The position numbers were made by a program, and so were the translations under genes. Under the pieces are notes generated by a model, which made no database searches, was not told where the DNA came from, and saw only the letters and a list, made by a program, of their open reading frames with translations. This document shows positions 41,121 through 50,317 of a stretch of 64,000 nucleotides of DNA, piece by piece (the stretch's first letter is position 1; each line of letters opens with the position of its first letter). The stretch covers positions 62,001 to 126,000 of the forward strand of contig JBMOLU010000075.1 in NCBI GenBank assembly GCA_049325275.1, read 5' to 3'. The DNA comes from CAIQJJ01 sp049325275 (lineage in GTDB: Bacteria; Chloroflexota; Anaerolineae; Anaerolineales; UBA4823).

Positions 41121-43730
41121 TCACGGTTTGCCAAGTGTGCCGGATGGTACACTCACTTCGATGGTGTAAGGGTGGCTGCTGTTGTAGCCGCTGGCCGCGT
41201 AGACGTAGATGTAGTACCAGCCTGCTGCACCGTTGTAGTCGGTCGTGTATGGCGCGTTGTAGACGCGCACGACTTCGCCATTGGCAACCGGAGTCTGGTG
41301 GTAAAGCAGCATTTGAACGCCGCTGCCGGTGTGGTTTAGCATTTCAATGTGCAATTTATCGGCCTGGGGGAGGTAAAAAGAGAAGTAGTCCTTGGCATCG
41401 TTGGGATAGGCGTAATAGACTTGCTGGAAGCGCAGTGGGCCGTTGGCGTGTTGATAATCATCGTTCGGCTCGTTCTCCCAGAGCGCTTCGTAATACGACA
41501 CGTAGTTTCTCAAAGCCAGCGGCAGGTAGCTATTGTTCGGAGTGACTTCCAGATTGGTGACGGCCGACGTGCTCGGAAGGAAATCTGCGTTGCCGTTGTA
41601 GCGCGCCGTGATGCTGTGCGTGCCCACGGGCAACGCCGCCGTCGTAAAGGATGCCGCACCACTGCCGTTCAGATTGCTGCTGCCCAGTTGGGTCGTACCG
41701 TTGTAGAAGGTCACACTTCCTGAAGGGTGGTTGCCGCTGGCGCTCACGCTGGCGAAGAAGGTAACTGCCTGGCCCAGCCTGGCCGGGTTCGGCGAAACGG
41801 TCAGGCCGGTGTTTGTCGGTAGCTGCGGCTCGAACTCATACGCACCCAGGTCGACGATGGGCGGGGTGCCGTTGCCCGTATCGGGGATTGTCAGGTCGTT
41901 GGTGAAACGGGCTTTTCCATCGAGATCGGTGCTGATGTCGAACAGGCCACTGGCATCGTTGTCACCGGAGTCGATCGCCGGGGAGTTCTTTTGCAGGCGC
42001 AGGTTGCCGTTGGCGGCATCGACGAAGAGCGGATCGGCGTCGAGTACGTGCGAATCGCAGTTGCTTCCTGCAGGGCAACCACCCTGGATCAGGCTGTAGG
42101 AAATTGTGGGTGTGCTGCCGTTGTTGTAAATGGGAGGCTCTCCACCGGTCTGGTTGCCCCACAAAATAGCGTTGGCCAGCGTGACATTGCTGCTGCTCTG
42201 GTTGTATATCCCGCTCCCGTGCAAGGCGATATTGCCATACAGCGAGACGTTGGTCAAGGCCGGGCCGCTGTTTTGATTGAAGACCCCCCCACCGTTGGAG
42301 GCCGAGTTCCCGCTGAAAATGGCATTGGTCAACTTCAAGGCGCCCGACTGGCTGTAGATGCCGCCGCCATAGCTGTTAGCGGCATTCTCGCTGAACTGGA
42401 TGTTGATGAAGACCGGGCTGCCGCCGTAATTGTATACAGCACCGCCATGCCCGGTAGCCGAGTTGTCGTTGAACGTCACGCCGGTCAGGGTTGGACTGCT
42501 GCTTTGGATGTAGATTGCGCCGCCGTTCGAGGCTGAGTTTTTGTGGAACGTCGTATCGCTCACGGTCGCCAGGCCATCGTTGTACATCCCGCCGCCGGAA
42601 TCTGACCAGTTGTTCGAGAAGGTCGATGCATGCAACACCAGCACGTAACTGCTGTTGCTATTGTAGTTGTACAGGCCGCCACCATAGCTTGTGGCCGAGT
42701 TACCATTGAAGGTGACCTGGTTCAAGGTCGGTTTCCCGTTGCTGTTGTATAAGCCGCCGCCGTTGTTGTCGGCTGCGTTGCCGGCGAACGTGACCTGGTT
42801 CAAGGTCGGATCGCTGTTTTGGTTTTGCATCCCGCCGCCGGAAGGTGCCTGATTATTGGTGAACGTGACGTTGGTCAACGTGGCATTTGCGCCGGAGTAG
42901 TTGTACATCCCGCCGCCCCGGGATGAGGCGGTGTTGTCGCTGAAGGTCACGTTGGTTAAGGATGGATTGCTGTTGTAGTAATTGCTCAGGCCGCCGCCAG
43001 AGTCGCCGGCCGAATTTCCGCGAAATGTAACGTTGGTCAGGCTTGGGTGGCTTTGATAACCATTGTACATGCCACCCCCTTCGTTGTCTGCTGCGTTGCC
43101 GCTAAAAACCAGGTTAGCCAGGGTTGGGTGGCTGTTATTGTAATTGTACAGGCCGCCGCCGTCGCCGAAACGGTTGTTTGCCGCCGTGATCGTAAACCCA
43201 TCCAGCACGGCGGTGCCGGTCACGTTGCTGCTGGAAATGATACTGCTCAGGTTGGTGCCGCTGATATGTACCGACGTGGTCACCACGCCGTTGGCATCGG
43301 TGAGATCGTCGCCGTCGATGTCTCCGCTGAGCACCGTGACGTTGGCGGTAAAGTTGCGCTGCTCGCGCGTGCTTTCACTGCCGGCAAAGCCACCGTAGAG
43401 GGCCACTTTATTTCGCAGTTGGATGTTATCCTCGAGACGATAGACCCCTTTTGCCACCCAGATTTCGTTGCCATCGGGTGCGATCGGCTGAGACAGTGCA
43501 CTGGACAAATTGCAGGCGCTGCCCCAGGTCAGGCAGTTCCCGCCAATCGCGTTGGGTTTGACGTAAAGGACGCGCGGGCTGGCCGCCTGGGCCGGCTGAA
43601 CGGCCGGTAATCTGAGCGGGTTACCTGGCCCAAGGATGCTGAACAGCGCACCCAGGCTTAGTGTGGCAGTAAAAAGGGTCGTCAAAAGGCTGGTCAGGGC
43701 ACGTAGCCGCTTAGGGTGGAAATGGTGCAT
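41121..43730 (-). CDS. Secreted right-handed beta-helix surface protein with Ig-like and PPC-like domains
   Basis: 869 residues from ATG 43730 (GGAG upstream). Signal peptide about 1-50 (LTSLLTTLFTATLSLGALFSI). A beta-helix (about 90-530) is built from about twelve repeats of roughly 23 residues with the pattern NVTFSGNSA-x-GGGLYN, as in Pmp/adhesin families. It ends in a choice-of-anchor-Q-like cap (NLRLQKNSPAIDSGDN). A bacterial Ig-like domain follows (SVTFYNGTTQLGSSNLNGSG), then SYLPLALRN and a C-terminal PPC-like domain (NEPNDDYQHANGPL, YYIYVYAAS). Probably binds or shapes extracellular material. The YLPL motif is internal here, with about 125 residues after it. Confidence 0.88.
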   Translation of the reverse strand: MHHFHPKRLRALTSLLTTLFTATLSLGALFSILGPGNPLRLPAVQPAQAASPRVLYVKPNAIGGNCLTWGSACNLSSALSQPIAPDGNEIWVAKGVYRLEDNIQLRNKVALYGGFAGSESTREQRNFTANVTVLSGDIDGDDLTDANGVVTTSVHISGTNLSSIISSSNVTGTAVLDGFTITAANNRFGDGGGLYNYNNSHPTLANLVFSGNAADNEGGGMYNGYQSHPSLTNVTFRGNSAGDSGGGLSNYYNSNPSLTNVTFSDNTASSRGGGMYNYSGANATLTNVTFTNNQAPSGGGMQNQNSDPTLNQVTFAGNAADNNGGGLYNSNGKPTLNQVTFNGNSATSYGGGLYNYNSNSSYVLVLHASTFSNNWSDSGGGMYNDGLATVSDTTFHKNSASNGGAIYIQSSSPTLTGVTFNDNSATGHGGAVYNYGGSPVFINIQFSENAANSYGGGIYSQSGALKLTNAIFSGNSASNGGGVFNQNSGPALTNVSLYGNIALHGSGIYNQSSSNVTLANAILWGNQTGGEPPIYNNGSTPTISYSLIQGGCPAGSNCDSHVLDADPLFVDAANGNLRLQKNSPAIDSGDNDASGLFDISTDLDGKARFTNDLTIPDTGNGTPPIVDLGAYEFEPQLPTNTGLTVSPNPARLGQAVTFFASVSASGNHPSGSVTFYNGTTQLGSSNLNGSGAASFTTAALPVGTHSITARYNGNADFLPSTSAVTNLEVTPNNSYLPLALRNYVSYYEALWENEPNDDYQHANGPLRFQQVYYAYPNDAKDYFSFYLPQADKLHIEMLNHTGSGVQMLLYHQTPVANGEVVRVYNAPYTTDYNGAAGWYYIYVYAASGYNSSHPYTIEVSVPSGTLGKP

Positions 43731-43775
43731 CGTACTTCTCCTCTGTAAGTGAGACTTGAGAATATCCATTCCTCT

Positions 43776-44690
43776 TCAGGCGATTGCCCGGTGGACAATG
43801 CGGTTCATCCTGGCGCGCTTGGCAACACGCCAGCTTTCGACGCTGCAGTAACCGCTTTCGTGTAACCAGGAAGACAGATCGCCTTCGCTGACAAAAACGC
43901 CCAGGGGCGCCAGCCGGGCTGCCTGTTTGAGGATAGTGAGAATATTGTCCGGATCGCTGTGGCAAAAGCGCCCGTAGGGCAGGTCGGTGACGATTGCGTC
44001 GACGTTCCGTTCGTATTTTTGTGCACTGCCGCGCGCAACTTCCGCAGTCAAGCCAAAGTGTGCCAGGTTCTTGCGGCTCATGCCCACCATTTTAGGATTA
44101 CGATCGACGCCATAGGTTTGCATTCCAAGGGTGGCGGCTTCGAGCAGCACGGAGCCTGTGCCGCAGCACGGGTCGAGCAGGCTTTTTGCCGGCCAGGCCA
44201 GGTTGACCATGGCGCGTGCCAGCCGGGGAGGCAGCGAACTGGAGGTGTGGTAAGGCTTTTCGTCGTGCTTGTGGTAACTGTGCTCGGTGCGGTTGATGAT
44301 TTCGCCGAACCAAAGCCCTTCGCGGCGCGCCAGGACGAGAAAACGGTGCGTGGGAGCATCCAGGTTTGGATAACCCGGTAGGGCGTTGGCTACCGCCAGG
44401 ATGGCTTCGTTACTACGCACAGGATTCTGGTCTGTGTAACGTTGAAAGTCAATCCGAAACCCTTCAGAGGCCAAGGCTAACCCTTTGATTTTGCCGCATA
44501 GTTCGGCCAACGTTGCCGCTTTGCAGATCAAGCGCATCCCGGTATGGATATAAGCTGCCTGGGGAACGTATTCAACCGTCTGGCAGTATGCGACTCCGTC
44601 TTCGTCGGGTGTGCCGCGGGTAAGGTGATGACACTCTGCTGCAACCAGTTCGTTTTCGGGCAGCCGTGAACAAAGTGCGAGCATTGACAT
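43776..44690 (-). CDS. THUMP-class RNA methyltransferase (Trm11/TrmG10-like)
   Basis: 304 residues. The C-terminal half is a class I methyltransferase: SAM-binding LLDPCCGTGSVLLEAATLG, acidic turn YGVDRNPKMVGMSRKNL, and the catalytic motif DAIVTDLPYGR, which corresponds to the D-P-P-Y motif of N2-guanosine methyltransferases. The N-terminal half (about 1-150) is consistent with an NFLD/THUMP RNA-binding region. Archaeal and eukaryotic relatives make m2G10 in tRNA; bacterial members of this branch are less well known. The next gene upstream on the minus strand is the diguanylate cyclase, 39 bases away. Confidence 0.85.
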   Translation of the reverse strand: MSMLALCSRLPENELVAAECHHLTRGTPDEDGVAYCQTVEYVPQAAYIHTGMRLICKAATLAELCGKIKGLALASEGFRIDFQRYTDQNPVRSNEAILAVANALPGYPNLDAPTHRFLVLARREGLWFGEIINRTEHSYHKHDEKPYHTSSSLPPRLARAMVNLAWPAKSLLDPCCGTGSVLLEAATLGMQTYGVDRNPKMVGMSRKNLAHFGLTAEVARGSAQKYERNVDAIVTDLPYGRFCHSDPDNILTILKQAARLAPLGVFVSEGDLSSWLHESGYCSVESWRVAKRARMNRIVHRAIA

Positions 44691-44729
44691 TTGCCGATCC
44701 TTGTTTTTCTAGCCGGTTCACCGAACGGT

Positions 44730-46262
44730 TTACCGAACCGCACTACGCCCGGCTTTCCGTTGGTTTTTGTTGGCGTACATGCGGTTATCGGCATCGATCA
44801 GGGCCATGCGGAATTCATCCCGATAGTAGGCAACCGAGTGTCCTATTGAAAACTCGATCGGCACACGCGGCGCTTCTGCATTGTGCTGCTCGACCATTTC
44901 GTGCAACCGCTGAATGAGAATTTCCACTCTGGATTCATCGGTTTGCATGGCCAAAACAGCGAATTCATCTCCACCGATACGCGCCACCAAGTCGTCCTGG
45001 CGAAACGCATTGCGCAGGAGCGTGGCCGTACTGCGAATAAGCTCATCTCCCGCAGCGTGGCCGAGAACGTCGTTGGTCTTTTTTAAGTTATCGAGATCGA
45101 TGCTGATGATGCTCACCGGCCAACGGCTTTCGTTGATGATGCGTTCGATGGCCTCGTCGTAGTACATGCGGTTGTAGATACCGGTGAGCGGGTCGTGTGA
45201 GGCATTGTAGCGCAGTTCGCTTTCGATCTTCTTTTGATCGGTGATATTGTGCCAGATGGCGATATAGCCGGCGATTTCGTCGCTGTCCGAGCGAATTGCT
45301 GAAATGCGTACGTCATACCAGTTCGACGAGTCGTCCTTGCCGATCTCGATCTCGTGCCGGATGGTTTTTCCGGTCAAGGCGCTGGTGATTGTCTCAAGAA
45401 CCGGGTGGTGCAGCGCCGACAGAGTATTGCCGAGCAGCGCCGGTTTGGTGATCGATAAGATTTGTTCGGCGGCGCCGTTGACTTCAAGGATGTGCTTTTC
45501 TTTATCCAGCACCAGCACGCCATCGCGCATCTGCTCTACCAGGTTGGCATGAGCGAGCAAAACGACGTTGGCAATGCTTCGCAAGCGGGTCGTCATGAGC
45601 AAGAAAAAGGTGGCGACGCCAAAAGCGATCGGGCTGACATCCCTCCCGGTCCACGGATGGGTGCTGAGAAGGGTAAGCATTCCCACGGTAATCGGCAGCC
45701 CAATCCCGATCGCCAGGGTGATGGCCTGATTGCGGTAAACGCCCCAGGTGCGCGCCAGCAGGGAAATGGCGGTCACGATAGACGAGAGGATCAACCCGTA
45801 CGCGTAGAAGATATTCACCCAGTACCACGGACCATAGTCGCTGCGCAGTTCAGTGAAGCTTGAATGGGCAACCAACTCGTGGGAATGCCAAAAAAGATGA
45901 TGATACTCGTTGGTGAACAGGATTAGCGCCGTCGCTACCGGGATAACCAGCAAAACGGCCAGCAACTGTTTCCCAGGCCACTTGTTCCAGCCGGAAAAAC
46001 GCAGTACGAAGCTCGATAGGGCGACCGGCATCACGGTGAACGCAGTGTATTTCAGGCGACTCCATAACAGTTTGCTGGCTAAATCTGTGCTGATGTGTTC
46101 GAAGTAAGCGCAGAGCGCCCAAACGCCGGTTACGACGCCGAGAATCGCCATCGGTAGCGCACTGGGTCTTGCCCGCTGCCTCCAGGCAGTGATGGCCGCC
46201 GCAAAGGAAAGCAGTGCGGATACGAACAGCAGGATTGAAAAAAGATCAACCTTGAAGGGCAT
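44730..46262 (-). CDS. 7TM-PAS-GGDEF diguanylate cyclase
   Basis: 510 residues. Seven hydrophobic segments fill about 1-225 and match the N-terminal 7TM region found in some sensor kinases (WALCAYFEHIS, WSRLKYTAFTVMPVALSSF, DYGPWYWVNIFYAYGLIL). A PAS domain (about 235-355; DGVLVLDKEKHILEVNGAAEQIL) follows, then a GGDEF domain (about 355-505) with DPLTGIYNR and the active-site RIGGDEFAVL. An RxxD inhibitory site (RQDD) lies five residues before it, so the enzyme should make c-di-GMP with product inhibition. The matching HD-GYP phosphodiesterase gene is 5 kb away at 51240. Confidence 0.93.
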   Translation of the reverse strand: MPFKVDLFSILLFVSALLSFAAAITAWRQRARPSALPMAILGVVTGVWALCAYFEHISTDLASKLLWSRLKYTAFTVMPVALSSFVLRFSGWNKWPGKQLLAVLLVIPVATALILFTNEYHHLFWHSHELVAHSSFTELRSDYGPWYWVNIFYAYGLILSSIVTAISLLARTWGVYRNQAITLAIGIGLPITVGMLTLLSTHPWTGRDVSPIAFGVATFFLLMTTRLRSIANVVLLAHANLVEQMRDGVLVLDKEKHILEVNGAAEQILSITKPALLGNTLSALHHPVLETITSALTGKTIRHEIEIGKDDSSNWYDVRISAIRSDSDEIAGYIAIWHNITDQKKIESELRYNASHDPLTGIYNRMYYDEAIERIINESRWPVSIISIDLDNLKKTNDVLGHAAGDELIRSTATLLRNAFRQDDLVARIGGDEFAVLAMQTDESRVEILIQRLHEMVEQHNAEAPRVPIEFSIGHSVAYYRDEFRMALIDADNRMYANKNQRKAGRSAVR

Positions 46263-46410
46263 GGCGTCTTACGGATGTGCCGTTACAGCACAGGGCCGTC
46301 TTCGTGGACTCGGAATTCAACCTGCACGAGCAGGCTCGAGCGCTTCGGCTGCCGGAGCTTTTCGCGTTTATCGGCGAAAGCACCGACTCCAGGCGCTTTT
46401 CGACAACCGG

Positions 46411-47604
46411 CTAGCCGGCAAACTTGATACAGACCGGGCTGGGTACGTTGTTGCTGGCCAGATGCGTTAACGTACCGTTCTCCTGGTCGATTCGAAAAAC
46501 GACGATATTGTTCGAATCCTGGTTGGCGGCAAGCAGCAAATCTCCGGCCGGGCTGATGGCAAAATTGCGTGGGGTTTTCCCGCGGGTAGATTCGTGTCCT
46601 ACAACGCTCAATTTCCCGGAATCTTCGTCGATGCGGTAGATTACGAGGCTGTCATGGGCACGGTTGGAGCCGTAAACAAACTTCCCGCCCGGATGCACGT
46701 GAACGTCGGCGCACCACTTCAAGCCATTGTAATCTTCGGGCAGGGTCGAAATCGTCTGGATCTCCTCAAGCGTACCGGCGTCGGCGTCCCAACGGAAGGC
46801 CGTCATCGTGCCGCCCATTTCGTTGATCAGATAGACCCACTTGCCGTTTGGGTGAAAATCGAGATGGCGCGGTCCTGATCCACCCGCTACGGACGCTTCG
46901 CCGTGCGGGCGCAGTTTGCCGTTTGCCGTGTCGATCCTGTAAACGAACACCTTGTCCAGTCCCAGGTCGCAACCTAGGGCAAAGCGACCGCCAGGAGCCA
47001 CGTTGATCGAGTGCGCATGAGGCGCTTCCTGGCGCTCTTTGTTTGGCCCGCTGCCGGTATGCGTTTGGTTGTCGCTTGCTTCGCCGAGTGCGCCATCTTC
47101 ACCCAGCGGATAGACGACAAAATTTCCGCCCATGTAGTTGGCCAGCAGGGCATATTCCCCCCCCGGCTCGATGCAAACGTAGCAAGGGCAACTGCCTTGC
47201 GAGCGCTGTTGGTTACGCGCGGTCAGGGAGCCATCTTCTTCGATAGCGAAAGCGCTGATCCCGTCCTCTGCCGGATCGCGAAAGATATTGGATTCGTTAG
47301 CGGCATACAGGTACTTGCCATTAGGGTGCAGCGCCAGGTAAGATGGGTTGTCCGTTTCAACTTCTGAGAGAAGGTGCAGTATTCCATTTGTCGCTTCCAG
47401 GCCATAAAAAGCTACGCCTTTCGCTTGGCCGCGGGTGTACGCACCCACGTAAATTCGTTGTGTTGGCATGATTTCCTCCTTTGGAGAAACTTGTGGGGAA
47501 TGTGTCGTTGTTTGGGAAATGGGGGCTGCCTCACTGCAAGCGGGTAAAGCGGCTGCAATGGTGTAAAGAGCGCTAATTTTGAGAAATTGGCGACGGGTTA
47601 GCAT
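46411..47604 (-). CDS. Exported lactonase-like seven-bladed beta-propeller lipoprotein
   Basis: 397 residues. The N-terminus is a twin-arginine-like leader with lipobox: LTRRQFLKISALYTIAAALPAC, lipid-modified Cys at about residue 23. The rest is a YkgB/6-phosphogluconolactonase-type propeller: QRIYVGAYTRGQAKGVAFY, NPSYLALHPNGKYLYAANE, YVCIEPGGEYALLANYMGGN, RHLDFHPNGKWVYLINEMGGTM, FVYGSNRAHDSLVIYRID and RNFAISPAGDLLLAANQDSNNI. The cytosolic family member hydrolyses 6-phosphogluconolactone; an exported form would act on another lactone or serve as a carbohydrate-binding protein. Propeller completeness argues for a working protein. Confidence 0.9.
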   Translation of the reverse strand: MLTRRQFLKISALYTIAAALPACSEAAPISQTTTHSPQVSPKEEIMPTQRIYVGAYTRGQAKGVAFYGLEATNGILHLLSEVETDNPSYLALHPNGKYLYAANESNIFRDPAEDGISAFAIEEDGSLTARNQQRSQGSCPCYVCIEPGGEYALLANYMGGNFVVYPLGEDGALGEASDNQTHTGSGPNKERQEAPHAHSINVAPGGRFALGCDLGLDKVFVYRIDTANGKLRPHGEASVAGGSGPRHLDFHPNGKWVYLINEMGGTMTAFRWDADAGTLEEIQTISTLPEDYNGLKWCADVHVHPGGKFVYGSNRAHDSLVIYRIDEDSGKLSVVGHESTRGKTPRNFAISPAGDLLLAANQDSNNIVVFRIDQENGTLTHLASNNVPSPVCIKFAG

Positions 47605-47716
47605 GATGGAGACTTCTCACATACGAAAGAGGCTGGCAGCACAGCAAAAGGCAACCCAATCCATGGGCTTTTCTCTCTGCGCTGCGATACTTGGGGCATT
47701 TCGCTCGGATGCTTTT

Positions 47717-47765
47717 CCAGGCCAGGGCATGCGAGTTCGAAATTGCTGAGCATGCCCTGGCCTGG
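47717..47765. repeat. 16-bp perfect palindrome between lactonase and GH94 genes
   Basis: CCAGGCCAGGGCATGC (47717-47732) and its exact complement (47750-47765) are separated by 17 nt. The element lies 62 bases past the GH94 stop and has no T-run on either strand. It could end the GH94 transcript or be another dispersed palindrome. Confidence 0.7.
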
Positions 47766-47826
47766 GGGGTGAGGCGCTGGCTGGTGAGAACTCCCCGCCT
47801 TGGGGAGATGTTAATTCAAAACAAAC

Positions 47827-50214
47827 TCAACCCAGGACGACCTCAACCTGATTCGTCTCTGCCAGCATTTCGAGCGGGATCAGGTTGCCTTCGACGGCTT
47901 TGCCGTTGACAGTCAGCGACTTGACGCCACGGCAAACCTGGTTGGGGTTGGTCACTTCGATGTTGAGCGTTTTTCCGCGGAAGCGGCGTGTAGCCGTATA
48001 ACCGGGCCAGTCACCAGGGATACAAGGATCGATGCGGAAGCCGTTCAACTGGGGTTGCAGGCCAAGGAGCGCGTAAAAGGCGCTGTAGTAAGCCCAGGAA
48101 ACCGCCCCCGAGAGCCAGGACGTGCGGCAGGTGCCCGCACGCGGAGAGACCGTGGCGTACGTCGTCTGGCCTTGTACGTAAGGCTCGCAGCCGCGAATTT
48201 CGGCGCGATCGTTGTAAGCTGCGGGCATGAAGGCCTTGTAATACTCGAATGCCCGATCCCCGTGCCCGAGTAAACACTCAGCCATGACCACCCAGCCCTG
48301 GGTATGGTTGAAAATGCCGGCGTTTTCTTTGATGCCCTTCAAAAACAGCACGGCACGCATCACGTCGATAGGGGTTTTCTCGAAGGGCGGGGCGCATAGC
48401 ATGACTCCGTAGGGGGTTGCCAGGTGTTTTTCAAGCGACTTCATGCAGGTTTCGGCCTGTTCGGGGGTCGCCGCACCGCTTAGCACCGACCAAACCTGGG
48501 TGTTGAGATACACCTGGCCTTCTTCATAGGCTTTTGTCCCGTACACGGTGCCATCTTCGCCGATCGCCCAGATGAACCATTCGCCGTCCCAGCAATATTT
48601 TTGAATGGCCTCGTCCAATGGCCCGACATGCGAGCGTGCCCAGGTAGCCTCTTCGGGCTTCCCCAACAACTCGGCAATTTGCGCATAGGTGTTCAAACCC
48701 AAGCGTAACTGGAAGGCGACGAACAGGCTTTCGCCGTGATAGCCCAGCTTGAGACAATCGTTCCAGTCGGCAGAAAGGCCGCAGGGCAGGCCGTGTTTGC
48801 CCATCCGCTCGAGGTTGAACTCCAGCGCACGCCGCAGGTGCCCGAAGACGGTGGCTTCACCCTGGTCGGCATAAGGCAGCACCTCGTTGTAGAAATCCAC
48901 ATCGCCGGTTTCGTCCACGTACATGGGAATGGCGTTGAAGAACCACAGGCAGTCATCCGAGCGATATTCTTCCGGGTCGGTCAGTGGCATCTGGCCGGGG
49001 TGGTGATCGAACGGCTTGACGATGGGCATGGCGCCGCCGTTGGAGTCCTGGCCGGTGAGCAGCAGCGCCAGGCGGGCGCGCACCTCTTCGGGGATGGCGG
49101 CGGCCACCCCCAATACATCCTGGACCGAGTCGCGGAAGCCTAGCCCGTCACGCTCGCCGTTATAGACCAGGCTGGCGGCGCGTGACCAGGCGAAGGTAAT
49201 CAGGTTATTGTACAACCCCCACATGTTCATCGTGTGGTTGAAGGCCTCGTCGGGCGTTTTGACCGTCAGGCTGTCGAGGCGGCTGTGCCACTTGTTTTTC
49301 AAGTGGGCGAGTTCGGCATCGGCGCGTTCCAGTGAGCCGAACTCAGCGATGGTTTTCTGCCCCACGGTTTCCGACGGTCCCAGCCCCAGCATGACCAGAA
49401 GTTCGGCGCTTTCACCCGGTTGCAGCAGCAGGTTCGACTGTACCGTGCCGCAGGCGTTATCGCCGTAGGTTTCGCTGTTGGTGCACTGTCCGTTTTCGAC
49501 CACGATGGGCCGGTCGTAGGAACGGTAAGGGCCAAGAAAGGTTTCACGCGAGGTGTCGAAGCCGGCCATGGGCTGGCCGATCAGCGCCATCCACAAGTGA
49601 GAACCGTGATCGGCATCGGGACGCGGGTCGTTCAGCAGGTGATCGTTGATGGCGATGCGCAGCAGGCCGTCACGTTTCTCGCCGCGGGTGATGAAGAGTG
49701 TGTACTGCAAGTTGACCAGGTCCTGTGATGTGTGCCAGAAGTTCGAAAACTCGCAGTAGGTGAATACAGAAAGGTTACGCGGCCGGTCGGAGCTGTTCGT
49801 GACTTTGAGTTTCCAATACTCGAAGGTCTGATCGAGTGGGATAAAGTAGGTGGCTTCGCTGCCGATCCCCGCATATTTTGCTTCGAACGTAGAATACGCC
49901 GTCCCATGATGGCAGGCTGACTCATATTGATCGAGCGGCTTTCCCACCGGTTGCCAGCTTGCCGACCAATAATCCCCATTGTCGTTGTCGCGCAGGTAAA
50001 AATAACGCCCCGGTTGATCCATCGGGACGTTATTGAAACGCAAGCGCAGGTAACGCCCTTGCGCGCCTGACTTATAGAAGCCATAGCCCCCGGCATTGTT
50101 GGTGATGATCGCCCCAAAGTTTGTATCGCCGAGATAGTTACTCCAGGATGCTGGTGTGTCGGGGCGGGTGACTACATATTCGCGCTGGGTGTCGTCAAAA
50201 TAACCGAATCTCAT
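47827..50214 (-). CDS. GH94 glycoside phosphorylase (cellobiose/chitobiose-phosphorylase type)
   Basis: 795 residues from ATG 50214. The N-terminal beta-sandwich opens with FGYFDDTQREYVVTRPDTP, the standard GH94 beginning, with WSNYLGDTNFGAIITNNAGGYGFYKSG. The (alpha/alpha)6 barrel has GLGFRDSVQDVLGV and the catalytic acid region LSADWNDCLKLGYHGES, which matches the DWND motif of cellobiose phosphorylases. Later blocks NHTQGWVVMAECLLGHGDRA and TCRTSWLSGAVSWAYYS contain substrate residues. The enzyme converts a beta-1,4 disaccharide plus phosphate into glucose 1-phosphate and a monosaccharide; cellobiose is most likely. Intracellular. A counterpart of the GH130 phosphorylase at 20530. Confidence 0.93.
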   Translation of the reverse strand: MRFGYFDDTQREYVVTRPDTPASWSNYLGDTNFGAIITNNAGGYGFYKSGAQGRYLRLRFNNVPMDQPGRYFYLRDNDNGDYWSASWQPVGKPLDQYESACHHGTAYSTFEAKYAGIGSEATYFIPLDQTFEYWKLKVTNSSDRPRNLSVFTYCEFSNFWHTSQDLVNLQYTLFITRGEKRDGLLRIAINDHLLNDPRPDADHGSHLWMALIGQPMAGFDTSRETFLGPYRSYDRPIVVENGQCTNSETYGDNACGTVQSNLLLQPGESAELLVMLGLGPSETVGQKTIAEFGSLERADAELAHLKNKWHSRLDSLTVKTPDEAFNHTMNMWGLYNNLITFAWSRAASLVYNGERDGLGFRDSVQDVLGVAAAIPEEVRARLALLLTGQDSNGGAMPIVKPFDHHPGQMPLTDPEEYRSDDCLWFFNAIPMYVDETGDVDFYNEVLPYADQGEATVFGHLRRALEFNLERMGKHGLPCGLSADWNDCLKLGYHGESLFVAFQLRLGLNTYAQIAELLGKPEEATWARSHVGPLDEAIQKYCWDGEWFIWAIGEDGTVYGTKAYEEGQVYLNTQVWSVLSGAATPEQAETCMKSLEKHLATPYGVMLCAPPFEKTPIDVMRAVLFLKGIKENAGIFNHTQGWVVMAECLLGHGDRAFEYYKAFMPAAYNDRAEIRGCEPYVQGQTTYATVSPRAGTCRTSWLSGAVSWAYYSAFYALLGLQPQLNGFRIDPCIPGDWPGYTATRRFRGKTLNIEVTNPNQVCRGVKSLTVNGKAVEGNLIPLEMLAETNQVEVVLG

Positions 50215-50317
50215 GGGTAGGAAGGCCTTTCTAATATTAAAGGATACTGGTGAAGATGGGGGCAATTAAACCACGAAAGACACAAACCGCGCAAAATTGC
50301 TTCACCCTTTTTCGCGT

